NCBI RefSeq assembly: GCF_035917995.1
Contig: NZ_CP109131.1
Coordinates: forward strand, 4,216,001 to 4,280,000
Length of the DNA stretch: 64,000 nt
Origin: Streptosporangium sp. NBC_01755
Lineage (GTDB): Bacteria; Actinomycetota; Actinomycetes; Streptosporangiales; Streptosporangiaceae
Direction of reading: 5' to 3'
Position numbers and translations under genes: made by a program
Shown here: positions 17,747-26,402 of the stretch, in pieces
How positions within the stretch are numbered: the stretch's first letter is position 1
Layout: the number at the start of each line of letters is the position of its first letter
Notes under the pieces: generated by a model
Told to the model about the DNA's origin: nothing
What the model saw: the letters and a program-made list of their open reading frames with translations, nothing else
The model's database searches: none

Positions 17747-20376
17747 CGAGGGTTGACGCGGCGGGTGGCGGTGGCCGACATGGGGTCGTCCGGCCAGGGA
17801 TGCCTGGGATAGCGGCCGCGGAGCTCGGCGCGGACCGCGCGGTAGCCCTCGCGCCAGAACGAGGCCAGGTCGGCGGTGACCGCGGCCGGGCGGCCCGCAG
17901 GGGAGAGCAGGTGGATCACCAGCGGCACCCCCGCGACGCGCGGGGTCTCGGCCCAGCCGAACAGCTCCTGCAGCTTGGCCGCCAGCACCGGCTGCTCGCC
18001 CGAGTAGTCGACCCTGATCCGCGACCCGCTCGGCACCTCGACCCGTTCCGGGGCCACCTCCGCCAGCCGGACGTTCCACGGGACCAGGCGGTGCAGTGCG
18101 GAGACCACGTCGAGGCGCTCCAGATCGGGGCGGCGGCGGGCACGCGACAGCTCGGGCTCCAGCCAGCGGTCGGCCGCGTCGACCAGCGCGTCGTCGTCCA
18201 TCGCGGGCCAGGGGTCGCCGAGAGTGCGCCGGCAGAAGGCCAGGCGCTCGCGCAGGGCCACGGCCTCGGGCGTCCAGCGCAGGATCGACAGGCCCTCGAC
18301 GCGCAGCCCCTCCAGGACGGCGGGCCGCACGTCGGCGCCGCTGAGCACGCCGCTGGACAGCTCGATCGCGCCCAGCCGCTCCACCCGGCGCGCCGACACG
18401 TCGCCGCGCCGCTCTCCCGGCGGTACGCGCCAGACGATCTCCTCGCCGGAGCCGTACAGGGGAGCGGCGGCGAGCCTGGCGATCTCCTCGTCGATCACCA
18501 CCGCCTGCCTGATCCTGGCGGACACCGCCCCGGCGGGCCGGTCCGCGACCGCGATGGCCAGCCACTCCGCCGTCCCCAGCCGGGACCCGCGCGGCAGCTC
18601 GGCGGCCGTTCCCGAGGCCATCAGGTACGACCCGCCCCGCCGCCGCGCCACCCGTTCGGGATAGGCCAGCGCCACGACGATCCCGGCCACGGCATCGTCA
18701 TCCCGGGCCGTCTCGTCCCACCGGGACGCCTCGTCACCTCGGGCCGTCTTGCCGCCTTGGGCGGTCTTGCCATCTCGGACCGTCTCGTCGCCCCGGTGCG
18801 CCGCGTCGCCTCGGGCGGTTCTGCCGTCCCGGGCCGTCTCGTCACGCCGGGCCGTGACATCGGTGGGCAGTGGTCGTCCCGGGCGCCGGTCGGAGCCGGG
18901 GACGGCGCGAGCCAGCCGCCTGGCCTCCTGACGCCACCGGGCGGAGAAGCCGTCGCCGCCCTGGCGCGCGGAGCGCCAGACCGCCACCAGGTCGTCGCCG
19001 GCGTCCCGGGGAAGCTGTTCCGACAGCAGCGCCACGACCTCGGCGGCCCGGGGCCCGGTGTCGACCAGTGCCCGCGCCAGGCGCGGGTGGACCCCGGCCC
19101 CGGCCATCCGCCGTCCCCGGTCGGTCACCCGGCTCAGGGAGTCGAGGGCGCCGAGGGCGTGCAGGGTGCGGCGGGCGGCGTCCATCGCGGCGGCCGGGGG
19201 CGCATCGAGCAGGGCCAGGCCGGTGGCGGCGGGGTCGCCCCAGCAGGCGGCCTGGAGGGCGAAGCCGGTCAGATCGGCGAGCGCGATCTCGGGCCGCGCG
19301 TGCTCGGGCAACCGCTCGTGCTCGGCGTGCGACCAGCAGCGGTAGACCACGCCAGGCGCCTCGCGGCCCGCACGCCCCGCACGCTGGACGGCCGAGGCTC
19401 GGGACGCGCGGACCGTGGTGAGCGAGCCGAGGCCGCGGGCGTGGTCGGTACGGGGCTCCCTGGCCAGGCCGGAGTCGACCACGACCCGCACGCCCGGCAC
19501 CGTCAGGCTCGACTCGGCGACCGAGGTGGCGAGCACCACCCTCCGCCCCTCGCCCGGGGAGAGAACCGCGTCCTGGACGCGGGCCGGGGCCTGGCCGTGC
19601 ACCTGGAGGACGTCGACGCCGGGAAGCATCGCGGCCACCCGGCCGATCTCGCCGACGCCCGGCAGGAAGCAGAGCACGTCCCCCTCGTGCTCCACCAGCG
19701 CACGCCGTACGACGCCCGCGACATGGGTCAGGAACGCCGGGTCCACCCGCATGCCGTGGGGCGGCGCGACGCTTCCGGAGGGCGGGGCCCAGATGGGTGA
19801 GACCGGGTGCATGGTGCCCAGGGCGTGCACGATCGGCGCGGGGTCGCCCGAGCCGAGGAGGCGGGCCCAGGGAGCGGCGTCGGCGGTGGCGGAGGTGGCG
19901 AGGATCCGCAGGTCCGGGCGGAGCGTGGCGCGGACGTCGAGGAGGAACGCCAGCGCGGTGTCGGCGTCCAGATGGCGCTCGTGGCACTCGTCCAGCAGGA
20001 CCGTGTCCACGCCTTCGAGATCGGGGTCGCGCTGGAGCCGCTGGAGAAGGACCCCGGTGGTAACGACCTCGACGACCGTCCTCGCACCGACCCTGCGCTC
20101 GCCCCGGATCGAGAACCCGACCTCCGCACCCACCTCCGACTCACACAGCCACGCCATCCGCCTGGCCGCCGCCCGTACCGCCATCCGTCTCGGCTCGGCC
20201 ACGATCACCCGCTTCGGCGCCGAGCCGTCGAGGAGCCCGGCCAGCGCGAGCGGGACGAGCGTGGTCTTGCCGGTGCCCGGGGGCGCGCTGAGCACGGCGA
20301 CGCCCCGCTCGCCCAGCGCCGCGAGCAATTCGGGCAGGGCATGGCGGACGGGTAGGCCGGACCAGTCGGAACGCAC
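17740..20376 (-). CDS. hrpB: ATP-dependent RNA helicase HrpB
   Basis: DEAH-box helicase, 878 residues. Walker A is APPGTGKTT (about residues 30-38), the DEAH-type motif is DECH (Asp129), and SAT, the motif V/VI region (TSVAESSLTVPGV, QRAGRAGR) and the HrpB C-terminal domain are all present. Between about residues 500 and 562 there is an insertion of degenerate repeats of the type DETARDGRTARGD, produced by expanded GC-rich DNA, not typical of the family. The GTG start fits the canonical N-terminus. The cellular role of HrpB in actinomycetes is not known. Confidence 0.93.
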   Translation of the reverse strand: MRSDWSGLPVRHALPELLAALGERGVAVLSAPPGTGKTTLVPLALAGLLDGSAPKRVIVAEPRRMAVRAAARRMAWLCESEVGAEVGFSIRGERRVGARTVVEVVTTGVLLQRLQRDPDLEGVDTVLLDECHERHLDADTALAFLLDVRATLRPDLRILATSATADAAPWARLLGSGDPAPIVHALGTMHPVSPIWAPPSGSVAPPHGMRVDPAFLTHVAGVVRRALVEHEGDVLCFLPGVGEIGRVAAMLPGVDVLQVHGQAPARVQDAVLSPGEGRRVVLATSVAESSLTVPGVRVVVDSGLAREPRTDHARGLGSLTTVRASRASAVQRAGRAGREAPGVVYRCWSHAEHERLPEHARPEIALADLTGFALQAACWGDPAATGLALLDAPPAAAMDAARRTLHALGALDSLSRVTDRGRRMAGAGVHPRLARALVDTGPRAAEVVALLSEQLPRDAGDDLVAVWRSARQGGDGFSARWRQEARRLARAVPGSDRRPGRPLPTDVTARRDETARDGRTARGDAAHRGDETVRDGKTAQGGKTARGDEASRWDETARDDDAVAGIVVALAYPERVARRRGGSYLMASGTAAELPRGSRLGTAEWLAIAVADRPAGAVSARIRQAVVIDEEIARLAAAPLYGSGEEIVWRVPPGERRGDVSARRVERLGAIELSSGVLSGADVRPAVLEGLRVEGLSILRWTPEAVALRERLAFCRRTLGDPWPAMDDDALVDAADRWLEPELSRARRRPDLERLDVVSALHRLVPWNVRLAEVAPERVEVPSGSRIRVDYSGEQPVLAAKLQELFGWAETPRVAGVPLVIHLLSPAGRPAAVTADLASFWREGYRAVRAELRGRYPRHPWPDDPMSATATRRVNPRR

Positions 20377-20792
20377 CCGTCCAGTCTCCCCGAGTCCGCC
20401 CCTTCACGAGACGCGCCCCCGGTGGAGGGCTCCGGCCAGGCAGGGGAAGGGCAGGGGCCGGTCGGACGGTGGAGAAGCCTTGCGCGTCCGGTCGGACGGG
20501 AGAAGGCAGGGGCCGGTCGGACGGTGGAGAAGCCTTGCGCGTCCGGTCGGACGGGAGAAGGCAGGGGCCGGTCGGACGGTGGAGAAGCCTTGCGCGTCCG
20601 GTCGGACGGGAGAAGGCAGGGGCCGGTCGGACGGTGGAGAAGCCTTGCGCGTCCGGTCGGACGGGAGAAGGCAGGGGCCGGTCGGACGGTGGAGAAGCCT
20701 TGCGCGTCCGGTCGGACGGGGAAAGGCCCGTCGGTCGCGGCACTCTCGGTCGTGTTGGTGTCCGGCGTGCCCGGCGGGGGAATGACTCCCCC
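20377..20792. repeat. minisatellite region: about five 55-bp tandem repeats
   Basis: A 55-bp unit beginning GTCGGACGGTGGAGAAGCCT starts at 20461, 20516, 20571, 20626 and 20681, with the last copy diverging after about 42 bp. Each unit contains two CCGGTCGGACGG motifs. The copies are almost identical, which indicates recent expansion. Because 55 is not a multiple of three all frames change each copy, so it is not coding; the long open frames here are artefacts. The rest of the 416-bp gap is GC-rich and featureless. Confidence 0.88.
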
Positions 20793-20921
20793 GTGATCGG
20801 GCTCACCGCCATGTTCGCCGCCGTTGTGACCGCCTATCAAGACGCCGCCCGGCTGCGGGCGGACGACCGGCCGCCTCCAGCCGGAACCGTGGAGGAGAGC
20901 GACACCTCGCAGCCCGCCTAG
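20793..20921 (+). CDS. small hypothetical protein
   Basis: A 42-codon frame starting at GTG 20793 (MIGLTAMFAAVVTAYQDAAR), with a short hydrophobic helix then a charged, Pro-containing tail ending DTSQPA. A small hairpin GGGGGA/TCCCCC immediately precedes the start. No family recognised; it could be a real actinomycete micro-protein or chance. Confidence 0.35.
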   Translation: MIGLTAMFAAVVTAYQDAARLRADDRPPPAGTVEESDTSQPA

Positions 20922-20952
20922 CGGGCGCGCATCGCTGCTGAGCGCCGGGTCG

Positions 20953-21783
20953 CTAGGCCGACGGGTCGAGGATTCCGGTGCTCACCAGGGCGATGATGAC
21001 GACGCCGAGGGCGATCCGGTAGATCACGAAGCCGGTGAAGCGGTGCGTGCTGATGTACTTCAGGAACCACGAGACCGCCAGGTAGCCCACGATGAAGGAG
21101 ATCACGGTGGCCAGGATCGTGGGGCCCCAGTCGGGGGCCGGGCCTTCGCCGATCTTGGACAGCTCCAGGAAGCCCGCGCCCAGCACGGCCGGGATGGCCA
21201 GCAGGAAGGAGTACTTCGCGGCCTCCTCCCTGCGGTAGTCCAGCAGCAGACCGGCGCTGATCGTGCCGCCTGAGCGTGACACGCCGGGGATCAGCGCGAG
21301 GGACTGGGCGAAGCCGTAGATCAGGGCATGGGTGAAGCTGAGGTGCCGCTCCAGGGTGAGCTTGTTGCGAGCGGTGCGGTCGGCGTACCACAGGACCAGG
21401 CCGAAGACGATCAGGGTGGTGCCGATCAGGCGCAGGTCGCGGAAGACACTCTCGATGGAGTCCTTGAAGAGCAGGCCGAGCACCACGATCGGGATGGTTC
21501 CCGCGATGACGTACCAGCCCATCCGGGCGGAGTGGTGGCTGCGCAGGTCGGGTGTCCACAGGGAGCGCGTCCAGGTGGAGACGATCTCCCAGATCTCCTT
21601 TCGGAAGTAGATCACCACCGCGGCCTCGGTGCCGAGCTGGATGACCGCGGTGAACGCGGCCCCGGGGTCCTCCCAGCCGAAGAACGCCGACGCGACCCTG
21701 ATGTGGGCGCTGGAGGAGATCGGCAGAAACTCCGTCAATCCCTGAATCAGTCCGAGGACCACCGCTTCGAACCAGCTGATCAC
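20953..21783 (-). CDS. uppP: undecaprenyl-diphosphate phosphatase
   Basis: Integral membrane phosphatase (BacA/UppP) recycling the cell-wall lipid carrier, 276 residues. LGLIQGLTEFLPISSSAH is motif 1 with the catalytic Glu and Ser residues, and LIPGVSRSGGTI is motif 2. Eight or so membrane helices are predicted. The frame is open much further upstream (to 22524), but homology begins at ISWFEAVVLG, so GTG 21783 is taken as the start. It stands alone as a transcription unit. Confidence 0.94.
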   Translation of the reverse strand: MISWFEAVVLGLIQGLTEFLPISSSAHIRVASAFFGWEDPGAAFTAVIQLGTEAAVVIYFRKEIWEIVSTWTRSLWTPDLRSHHSARMGWYVIAGTIPIVVLGLLFKDSIESVFRDLRLIGTTLIVFGLVLWYADRTARNKLTLERHLSFTHALIYGFAQSLALIPGVSRSGGTISAGLLLDYRREEAAKYSFLLAIPAVLGAGFLELSKIGEGPAPDWGPTILATVISFIVGYLAVSWFLKYISTHRFTGFVIYRIALGVVIIALVSTGILDPSA

Positions 21784-22112
21784 TTGAGCGCCTTCCGTAC
21801 CAGCACGTGCGTAACCTACGCGAGGGTAGCGGAGCGCAAGGTGAGCGTGCGTGGTCGTTCGGCTGATGTTCACCACGGCTCTTCTGGACCTACGCATCCG
21901 TGTTTCCGACTTTTCGCGCCGGCGACGGGAAGGATGCGGGCGATGAGGTCCGAGAGGGGGGTGACCCGCATGGCGGGCCGTCCGGAGGGGGCTGCCGAGC
22001 AGGTTCAACGACTGCGACGACGTGGGTGGAGCGGTGCGACCCGCGTGGCGGGCCGTCCGGAGGGGGCCGGACGGCCCGGGAAGGGGAAGGCGCGGGTCGC
22101 ACCCGGTCTCGC
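21784..22112. other. intergenic region with repeated GGCCGTCCGG motif
   Basis: About 330 bp with no gene. It holds two copies of GCGGGCCGTCCGGAGGGGGC (near 21977 and 22048) and the 10-bp hairpin described at 22051-22076. The part next to uppP (21784-21840) would contain its promoter. Confidence 0.5.
22051..22076 (-). terminator. hairpin terminator after deleted peptidase gene
   Basis: Perfect 10-bp stem GGCCGTCCGG/CCGGACGGCC with loop AGGGGG, about 35 bp beyond the stop codon of the minus-strand pseudogene. There is no T-run, as is usual in high-GC actinomycetes. Confidence 0.55.
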
Positions 22113-22479
22113 TTACTGCCGGGTTATCTTTACGTCGTCCACTCCCGCCTCGACCAGGGAGGCGGTCGAGGCGTCGGAGGCCTCGATCAGGATGCGGACC
22201 GTCTGGCCCGCGAAGGCGGAGAGATCGGCCGTGGCGACCGCCCAGGCCCCGTTGCGGTTGGAGGCCGCGCCGAGTTGCTGGAACACCTGGGTGGTGGTGG
22301 AGCCGACGACCTTGACGCGCAGGAAGTCGGCGGTGGAGGAGTTGGAACCGTGCGCCAGGTACCACGACAGCGACAGGTTCAGTGTCCGGTGGGACGGCGG
22401 CCGACGCCGATGGTGCGGTGAACGCCAGGGGGATGGCCAGGATCGCCGCCATGCCCATGGTCCACAGACTGCGCATCAT
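22113..22479 (-). pseudogene. secreted peptidase remnant: signal peptide joined to C-terminal domain
   Basis: The start encodes a clear signal peptide (MRSLWTMGMAAILAIPLAFT and an SASA-A cleavage region). In another frame the sequence continues as LNLSLSWYLAHGSNSSTADF through AFAGQTVRILIEASDASTAS to VDDVKITRQ and a TAA, a jelly-roll-like C-terminal domain seen on secreted actinomycete peptidases. The catalytic middle is missing and the two parts are out of frame near 22385, so a deletion has destroyed the gene. The signal peptide resembles that of the adjacent M28 peptidase, suggesting a former paralogue pair. Confidence 0.75.
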
Positions 22480-22578
22480 GCTCTTCGGGTTTGAGGGTGT
22501 GGGGGTCCCCCGAGCGGCGCGCACCTGCGGTGGGTGTGCGCCGTACAGCGTGGTGGTGCGCTTTGCTGGACTTTGCCG

Positions 22579-24135
22579 TTAGCGGGCCGCGCCCTCGGGA
22601 GCCGTCGCGGTCTGCGCCGCGGTCCTGGCGAGCGTCGCGGCGTTGCGGTCGGGGATGCCCGTCAGGTCGTAGGCGAAGAACGCGGTGGCGTAGCCGACGG
22701 CCTTGGCGTTGCGTTCGAGCGCGGCGGCGTCGATGTTGTCGATGCCGTCGCAGGCGGCGTGGTAGCAGGGGTCGTAGGCGACGCCGGCGGTCCCGCCGAA
22801 CTTGGCGGCCTGCTCGGCGGTCTTGAGGACCTCGGCGCCGCTGAAGATGCCTCCGGCCGGGATGTCGTTGGCGATGAAAGCGCCGTAGTCGGAGCGGCCG
22901 GTGAAGTCGGTGCCCTCGAAGGGCAGGCCGCGCTTGCCGTAGAACCTCTCCAGGCGCTTCTCGATCTCGGCCGATCCCGTCGGACCGGCGGGGGCGCCCT
23001 CGGCGTCGGAGTCGTCACCGTCGTACAGGAAGGTGCCGCCGTTCGGCGAGCCGATCATGTCGAAGTTCAGGTAGAGCCTGATCTTGTCCCGCTCGGATTG
23101 GGACAGGCCCGCGACGTACTGCTCGGAGCCGAGCAGGCCCAGTTCCTCGGCACCCCACCAGGCGAAGCGGAGCTTGTACTTGGTCGGCACCTTGGCCAGC
23201 CTCAGCGCGGTCTCCAGGACGGCGGCGCTGCCGGAGCCGTTGTCGTTGATGCCGGGGCCCTCGGGAACGCCGTCCAGGTGCGCGCCGACCGCCACGATCT
23301 CGCCGGACTTGCCCCAGCGGGAGTCGGCGATCAGGTTCTTGGTACGGCCGACCGTGGTCTTGGCGTCCACCTTCAGGCGGACCGTGGTGTTCGGGGCGGC
23401 GGCCAGGTCCAGGCCGACGGCCGTGCTCGCCATCACGATGGGGAAGCCGAAGCGCCACTCGATGATGTCGAAGAGGAGCGGGTCGGTACGGCCGGGCTGG
23501 CCCTCGTTGAAGAAGATCACACCGGCCGCGCCGGCCGCCTTGGCGTTGGTGGCCTTGTCGATGAACGGGCAGGTGCCGCGCTGGATCAGAGCGATCCGGC
23601 CAGGGACGAACCCGGCGAAGTCAGCGGCCTCGCAACCCGCGTTCGAGGTGTTCGCGTTCGGCGGCGGCGGGATGATCGCGTCGACGACCTGGATCTGGGC
23701 GGTGACGTCGCCCGGGTTGGAGGAGATCACCGTCACGAAGTCGGCCGGGTTGGCGTAGGTCTTCGCCTCGGGGGCCGTCTTCTGGAGGATCGACGGGCTG
23801 AACTCCTCCCAGTTGATCGGGAATTCGACGTCGGTCGTGGAGGTCTTGTATCCGGCCTTGTGCAGCTTGTCCTGCACGTAGGCCAGAGAGGCGTCGTAGC
23901 CGGGTGTGCCGGCCGCCCGGTTGCCGCCGTTGGCGGTCGCGATCTGCTGGAACTTGTCCAGGTGCTTCTTGACGTTGTCGCCCTTGATCTGCGTCGCGAA
24001 CACGTTGGCGAGGACGTCTGGGACGCTGGGGGCCGTTGTGGTAGCGCTCGCCGGTGCGGTGAAGGCGAGGGGGAGGGCGATGGCCGTGACCAGGGTGGCG
24101 GTCTGGACCATGCTGCGTCGTAACCTCAGGCGCAT
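22579..24135 (-). CDS. secreted M28 family aminopeptidase with PA domain
   Basis: 518 residues. A signal peptide (about 1-33, cleaved near ASA-TTT) is followed by an M28 di-zinc peptidase with an inserted PA domain (about 130-235, IPPPPNANTSNAGCEAADF region). Zinc ligands are seen in GAHLDGVPEG (His), GINDNGSG (Asp), GAEELGLLG (Glu pair), YLNFDMIGS (Asp) and CYHAACDG (His). The order and length match the Streptomyces griseus aminopeptidase type, which releases hydrophobic N-terminal residues. It is a single-gene unit with a Tyr/Ser-free tail ending EGAAR. Confidence 0.92.
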   Translation of the reverse strand: MRLRLRRSMVQTATLVTAIALPLAFTAPASATTTAPSVPDVLANVFATQIKGDNVKKHLDKFQQIATANGGNRAAGTPGYDASLAYVQDKLHKAGYKTSTTDVEFPINWEEFSPSILQKTAPEAKTYANPADFVTVISSNPGDVTAQIQVVDAIIPPPPNANTSNAGCEAADFAGFVPGRIALIQRGTCPFIDKATNAKAAGAAGVIFFNEGQPGRTDPLLFDIIEWRFGFPIVMASTAVGLDLAAAPNTTVRLKVDAKTTVGRTKNLIADSRWGKSGEIVAVGAHLDGVPEGPGINDNGSGSAAVLETALRLAKVPTKYKLRFAWWGAEELGLLGSEQYVAGLSQSERDKIRLYLNFDMIGSPNGGTFLYDGDDSDAEGAPAGPTGSAEIEKRLERFYGKRGLPFEGTDFTGRSDYGAFIANDIPAGGIFSGAEVLKTAEQAAKFGGTAGVAYDPCYHAACDGIDNIDAAALERNAKAVGYATAFFAYDLTGIPDRNAATLARTAAQTATAPEGAAR

Positions 24136-24351
24136 AACGCTCCTAGGGGTGGAACGGAGGGGGATTCCCTATTAGGTACATGGCGGAACGTACCGTTATC
24201 GACCGCGTTCGCCTAGATATGTTGACGCCGAGTTGTGAGAAAAGTTATCAAGCCCGACCCTGTCAGGGTTTTCTCAGGGGTACCTCGGGAACGTGGCGGT
24301 TCCGGTCGTTCGTTTGACGGGACGAGGAACACCGATTCGGGGAGAGGCACT

Positions 24352-24537
24352 GTGTACCGTTCGAGAAACCACAAGATAATCGCCGGGGTCTGCGGCGGGA
24401 TCGCGGAGAGTCTCAACATGCCGCCCACCCTTGTCCGGGTGCTGTGGCTGCTGCTCTCGCTCATTCCCGGGCCGCTCTGGATCGTCTACGTGCTCATGTG
24501 GATCTTCGTACCCAAGGCGCCGGCAGCTCGCTACTGA
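24352..24537 (+). CDS. PspC domain membrane protein
   Basis: 61 residues: YRSRNHKIIAGVCGGIAE is the PspC signature, followed by one to two membrane-spanning stretches (LWLLLSLIPGPLWIVYVLMW). GTG 24352 has GGGGAGAGG upstream and gives the usual short form; the open frame extends to 24235 but the added residues are unlike the family. PspC proteins sense or protect against envelope stress. Confidence 0.85.
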   Translation: MYRSRNHKIIAGVCGGIAESLNMPPTLVRVLWLLLSLIPGPLWIVYVLMWIFVPKAPAARY

Positions 24538-24552
24538 AAATAAGCTGGGGGT

Positions 24553-25191
24553 ATGAGGCAACGCCCCCTGTCACTGATCCAGGACGACCTGGTCGACTAC
24601 GAGAAGGCGATGGAGCGGATGACCGACATGGTCGGTCAACGGCAGCGCGACGAGCGCTCCGACACGCTCTGGCTGCTCAGCCACCCGCAGGTGTACACCG
24701 TGGGCAGGCGAACCCTTGAGCAGCACCTGCCGGATCCGGCTCACGGCATCCCGGTCGTGAGCACGGGTCGCGGCGGCCAGCTCACCTACCACGGCCCCGG
24801 CCAGCTGGTCGGATACCTGGTCGTCAAGCTCGGCGAGGACGAGGGGATCGTCGACTACGTCCGAGAGGTCGAGCTGAGGCTGGTCGGCGCGCTCGGCGCG
24901 CTGGGAGTCGCGGCCGAGCGCCGCGACACCCCGCCGGGCTCGGAACTGCTGACCGGCGTGTGGACCGTCGAGACGGGACGCAAGATCGTTTCGATCGGCA
25001 TGCGGCAGAGCCGTGGCGTCACCAGCCACGGGTTCTCCCTCAACGTCGACGGCGACCTGACCCCGTGGGGCTGGGCGGTGGCCTGCGGCATGCCCGAGGT
25101 CGACATGACCTCGATGTGGCGGGAGGCCCCCGCCGCCACGGCCACGGAGCGGGTCCGGGCCGCGGTGGCGGAGGCGTTCGAGGCGAGCTGA
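24553..25191 (+). CDS. lipB: octanoyl-[ACP]:protein octanoyltransferase
   Basis: Transfers octanoyl from ACP to lipoyl domains, the first step of lipoate synthesis. 212 residues with RGGQLTYHGPGQLVGYLV (substrate pocket), catalytic Lys144 in GRKIVSIGM and catalytic Cys178 in WAVACGMPEVDM. It begins 15 bp after the PspC gene. lipA is not adjacent in this window. A very strong hairpin follows the stop. Confidence 0.96.
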   Translation: MRQRPLSLIQDDLVDYEKAMERMTDMVGQRQRDERSDTLWLLSHPQVYTVGRRTLEQHLPDPAHGIPVVSTGRGGQLTYHGPGQLVGYLVVKLGEDEGIVDYVREVELRLVGALGALGVAAERRDTPPGSELLTGVWTVETGRKIVSIGMRQSRGVTSHGFSLNVDGDLTPWGWAVACGMPEVDMTSMWREAPAATATERVRAAVAEAFEAS

Positions 25192-25195
25192 CCGC

Positions 25196-25230
25196 CTTTC
25201 CGACGCCCGGGTGGCCCGGGCGTCGGAAAG
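25196..25230. terminator. perfect 16-bp stem terminator
   Basis: CTTTCCGACGCCCGGG and its exact complement separated by TGG. It sits between the 3' ends of lipB and the convergent permease pseudogene, so it can serve both directions. Confidence 0.85.
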
Positions 25231-25238
25231 TGGGCCGG

Positions 25239-26392
25239 TCAGCCGATCGGTTCCTTGCCGGCAGGGTCGACCGTAGCCTCCAGGCCGGGCTCGTCGACGG
25301 TGCGGCGCGGGCCGGTGAACCAGTGCCTGGCCGACAGCATCCACCACAGGCCCACGCCCAGCACCATCACGCCGACCACGATCGGTGCGTAGTTCACCGC
25401 GGCCGGTGTGAAGTCGTCACTGAACGGCACGGCCGCCGGGACCAGCGGCATGATGAAGTAGATCGAGACGATGACGATCTCGACGATGGCGATCCAGCAC
25501 ATGACCCGGTACTTCGATCCCAGCGTCCAGGGCCCCGGCTCGAACCGGTCGCCCATCCGCAGCCGGAGTCAGATCGGGATCGCGAAGGCGATGTAGAGGC
25601 CGATGACCGCCACCGAGACGACCGCGTAGAAGGCCAGCGGCAACCCGCCGGGGGCCTCGTACAACGCGGGCAGGGTGAGGATCAGCGCGGCCGCGCAGCC
25701 GAAGACGATCGCGTTGACCGGGGTCCTGTTGCGGTCCACCTTCGACCACAGGCGTCAGCCGGGGACGGCGCCGTCCCGGGAGAACGCGTAGGTCATCCGG
25801 GACATCGAGGTCACGCAGCTCATCCCGCAGAAGAACTGGCCGATGGTGGAGATCGCGAAGATCGCCGTGGCCAGGTTGCCGGGGAGCGCGCTGGTGAAGA
25901 TGGCGCCGACGAAGCCACCCGCCTCGTTGACCGCGTTCACGTCGGTGGCCGCGAACAGGAAGGCCAGCCGGGGAAGAACCGGTTGAGGGTGATGTTCAGG
26001 AAGGTCGCGCAGCCGTAGTCGACCGAGGCCGTCACGGCGATCAGGCCGATGAGGTTGAACCAGCCGGTGAACCAGCCGTGGACGGGCCTGCCCATCTTCG
26101 CGGCCCACCAGTAGATGCCGCCGGCGGTCGGGTAGGCCGACACCAGCTCCGACATGCACAGCCCGATGATCAGGATGAAGATCGAGATCAGTGGCCATCC
26201 CCACGAGATGGCGATGGGGCCGCCGTTGTTCCAGGCCTGGCCGAACGTGGTGAAGCAGCCGGCCAGGATGGAGATGATCGAGAAGGAGATGGCGAAGTTG
26301 GAGAAGCCGCTCCAGGTTCTGGAGAGCTCCTGTTTGTAACCGAGTTCGGCGAGTCGCCTCGCGTCCTCGTCGACCGACGTTGGCTTGGTCAA
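25239..26392 (-). pseudogene. amino-acid permease (APC family) with frameshift and two nonsense codons
   Basis: Reads as an APC-superfamily amino-acid permease: ELSRTWSGFSNFAISFSIIS and GGIYWWAAKMGRPVHGWF are family blocks. It starts at TTG 26392, six bases after AGGAGG. Near 25960-25975 the frame changes (PGW then LAFLFAATDVN in another frame). After that, TGA codons occur at 25757-25755 (VPG-stop-RLWSKVDRN) and 25571-25569 (IPI-stop-LRLRMGDRF), both at places where Trp fits the family. The remainder runs to a normal C-terminus. Three lesions make it inactive; it sits beside the kinase and dimethylglycine-type enzyme, so it may once have imported a related amine. Confidence 0.85.
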
Positions 26393-26402
26393 TTCAAGCC
26401 TC

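Noticed and set aside
20461..20722. CRISPR-like array
   Set aside because: The 55-bp units are contiguous, without unique spacers, and no cas genes are present.
21784..22524. Long open frame making UppP appear fused to a signal peptide protein
   Set aside because: UppP homology starts at GTG 21783; the upstream part is the out-of-frame peptidase remnant and a repeat-containing gap.
25569..25757. TGA codons in the permease as recoded Trp or selenocysteine
   Set aside because: A frameshift in the same gene and ordinary TGA stops used throughout the window make decay the simpler explanation.
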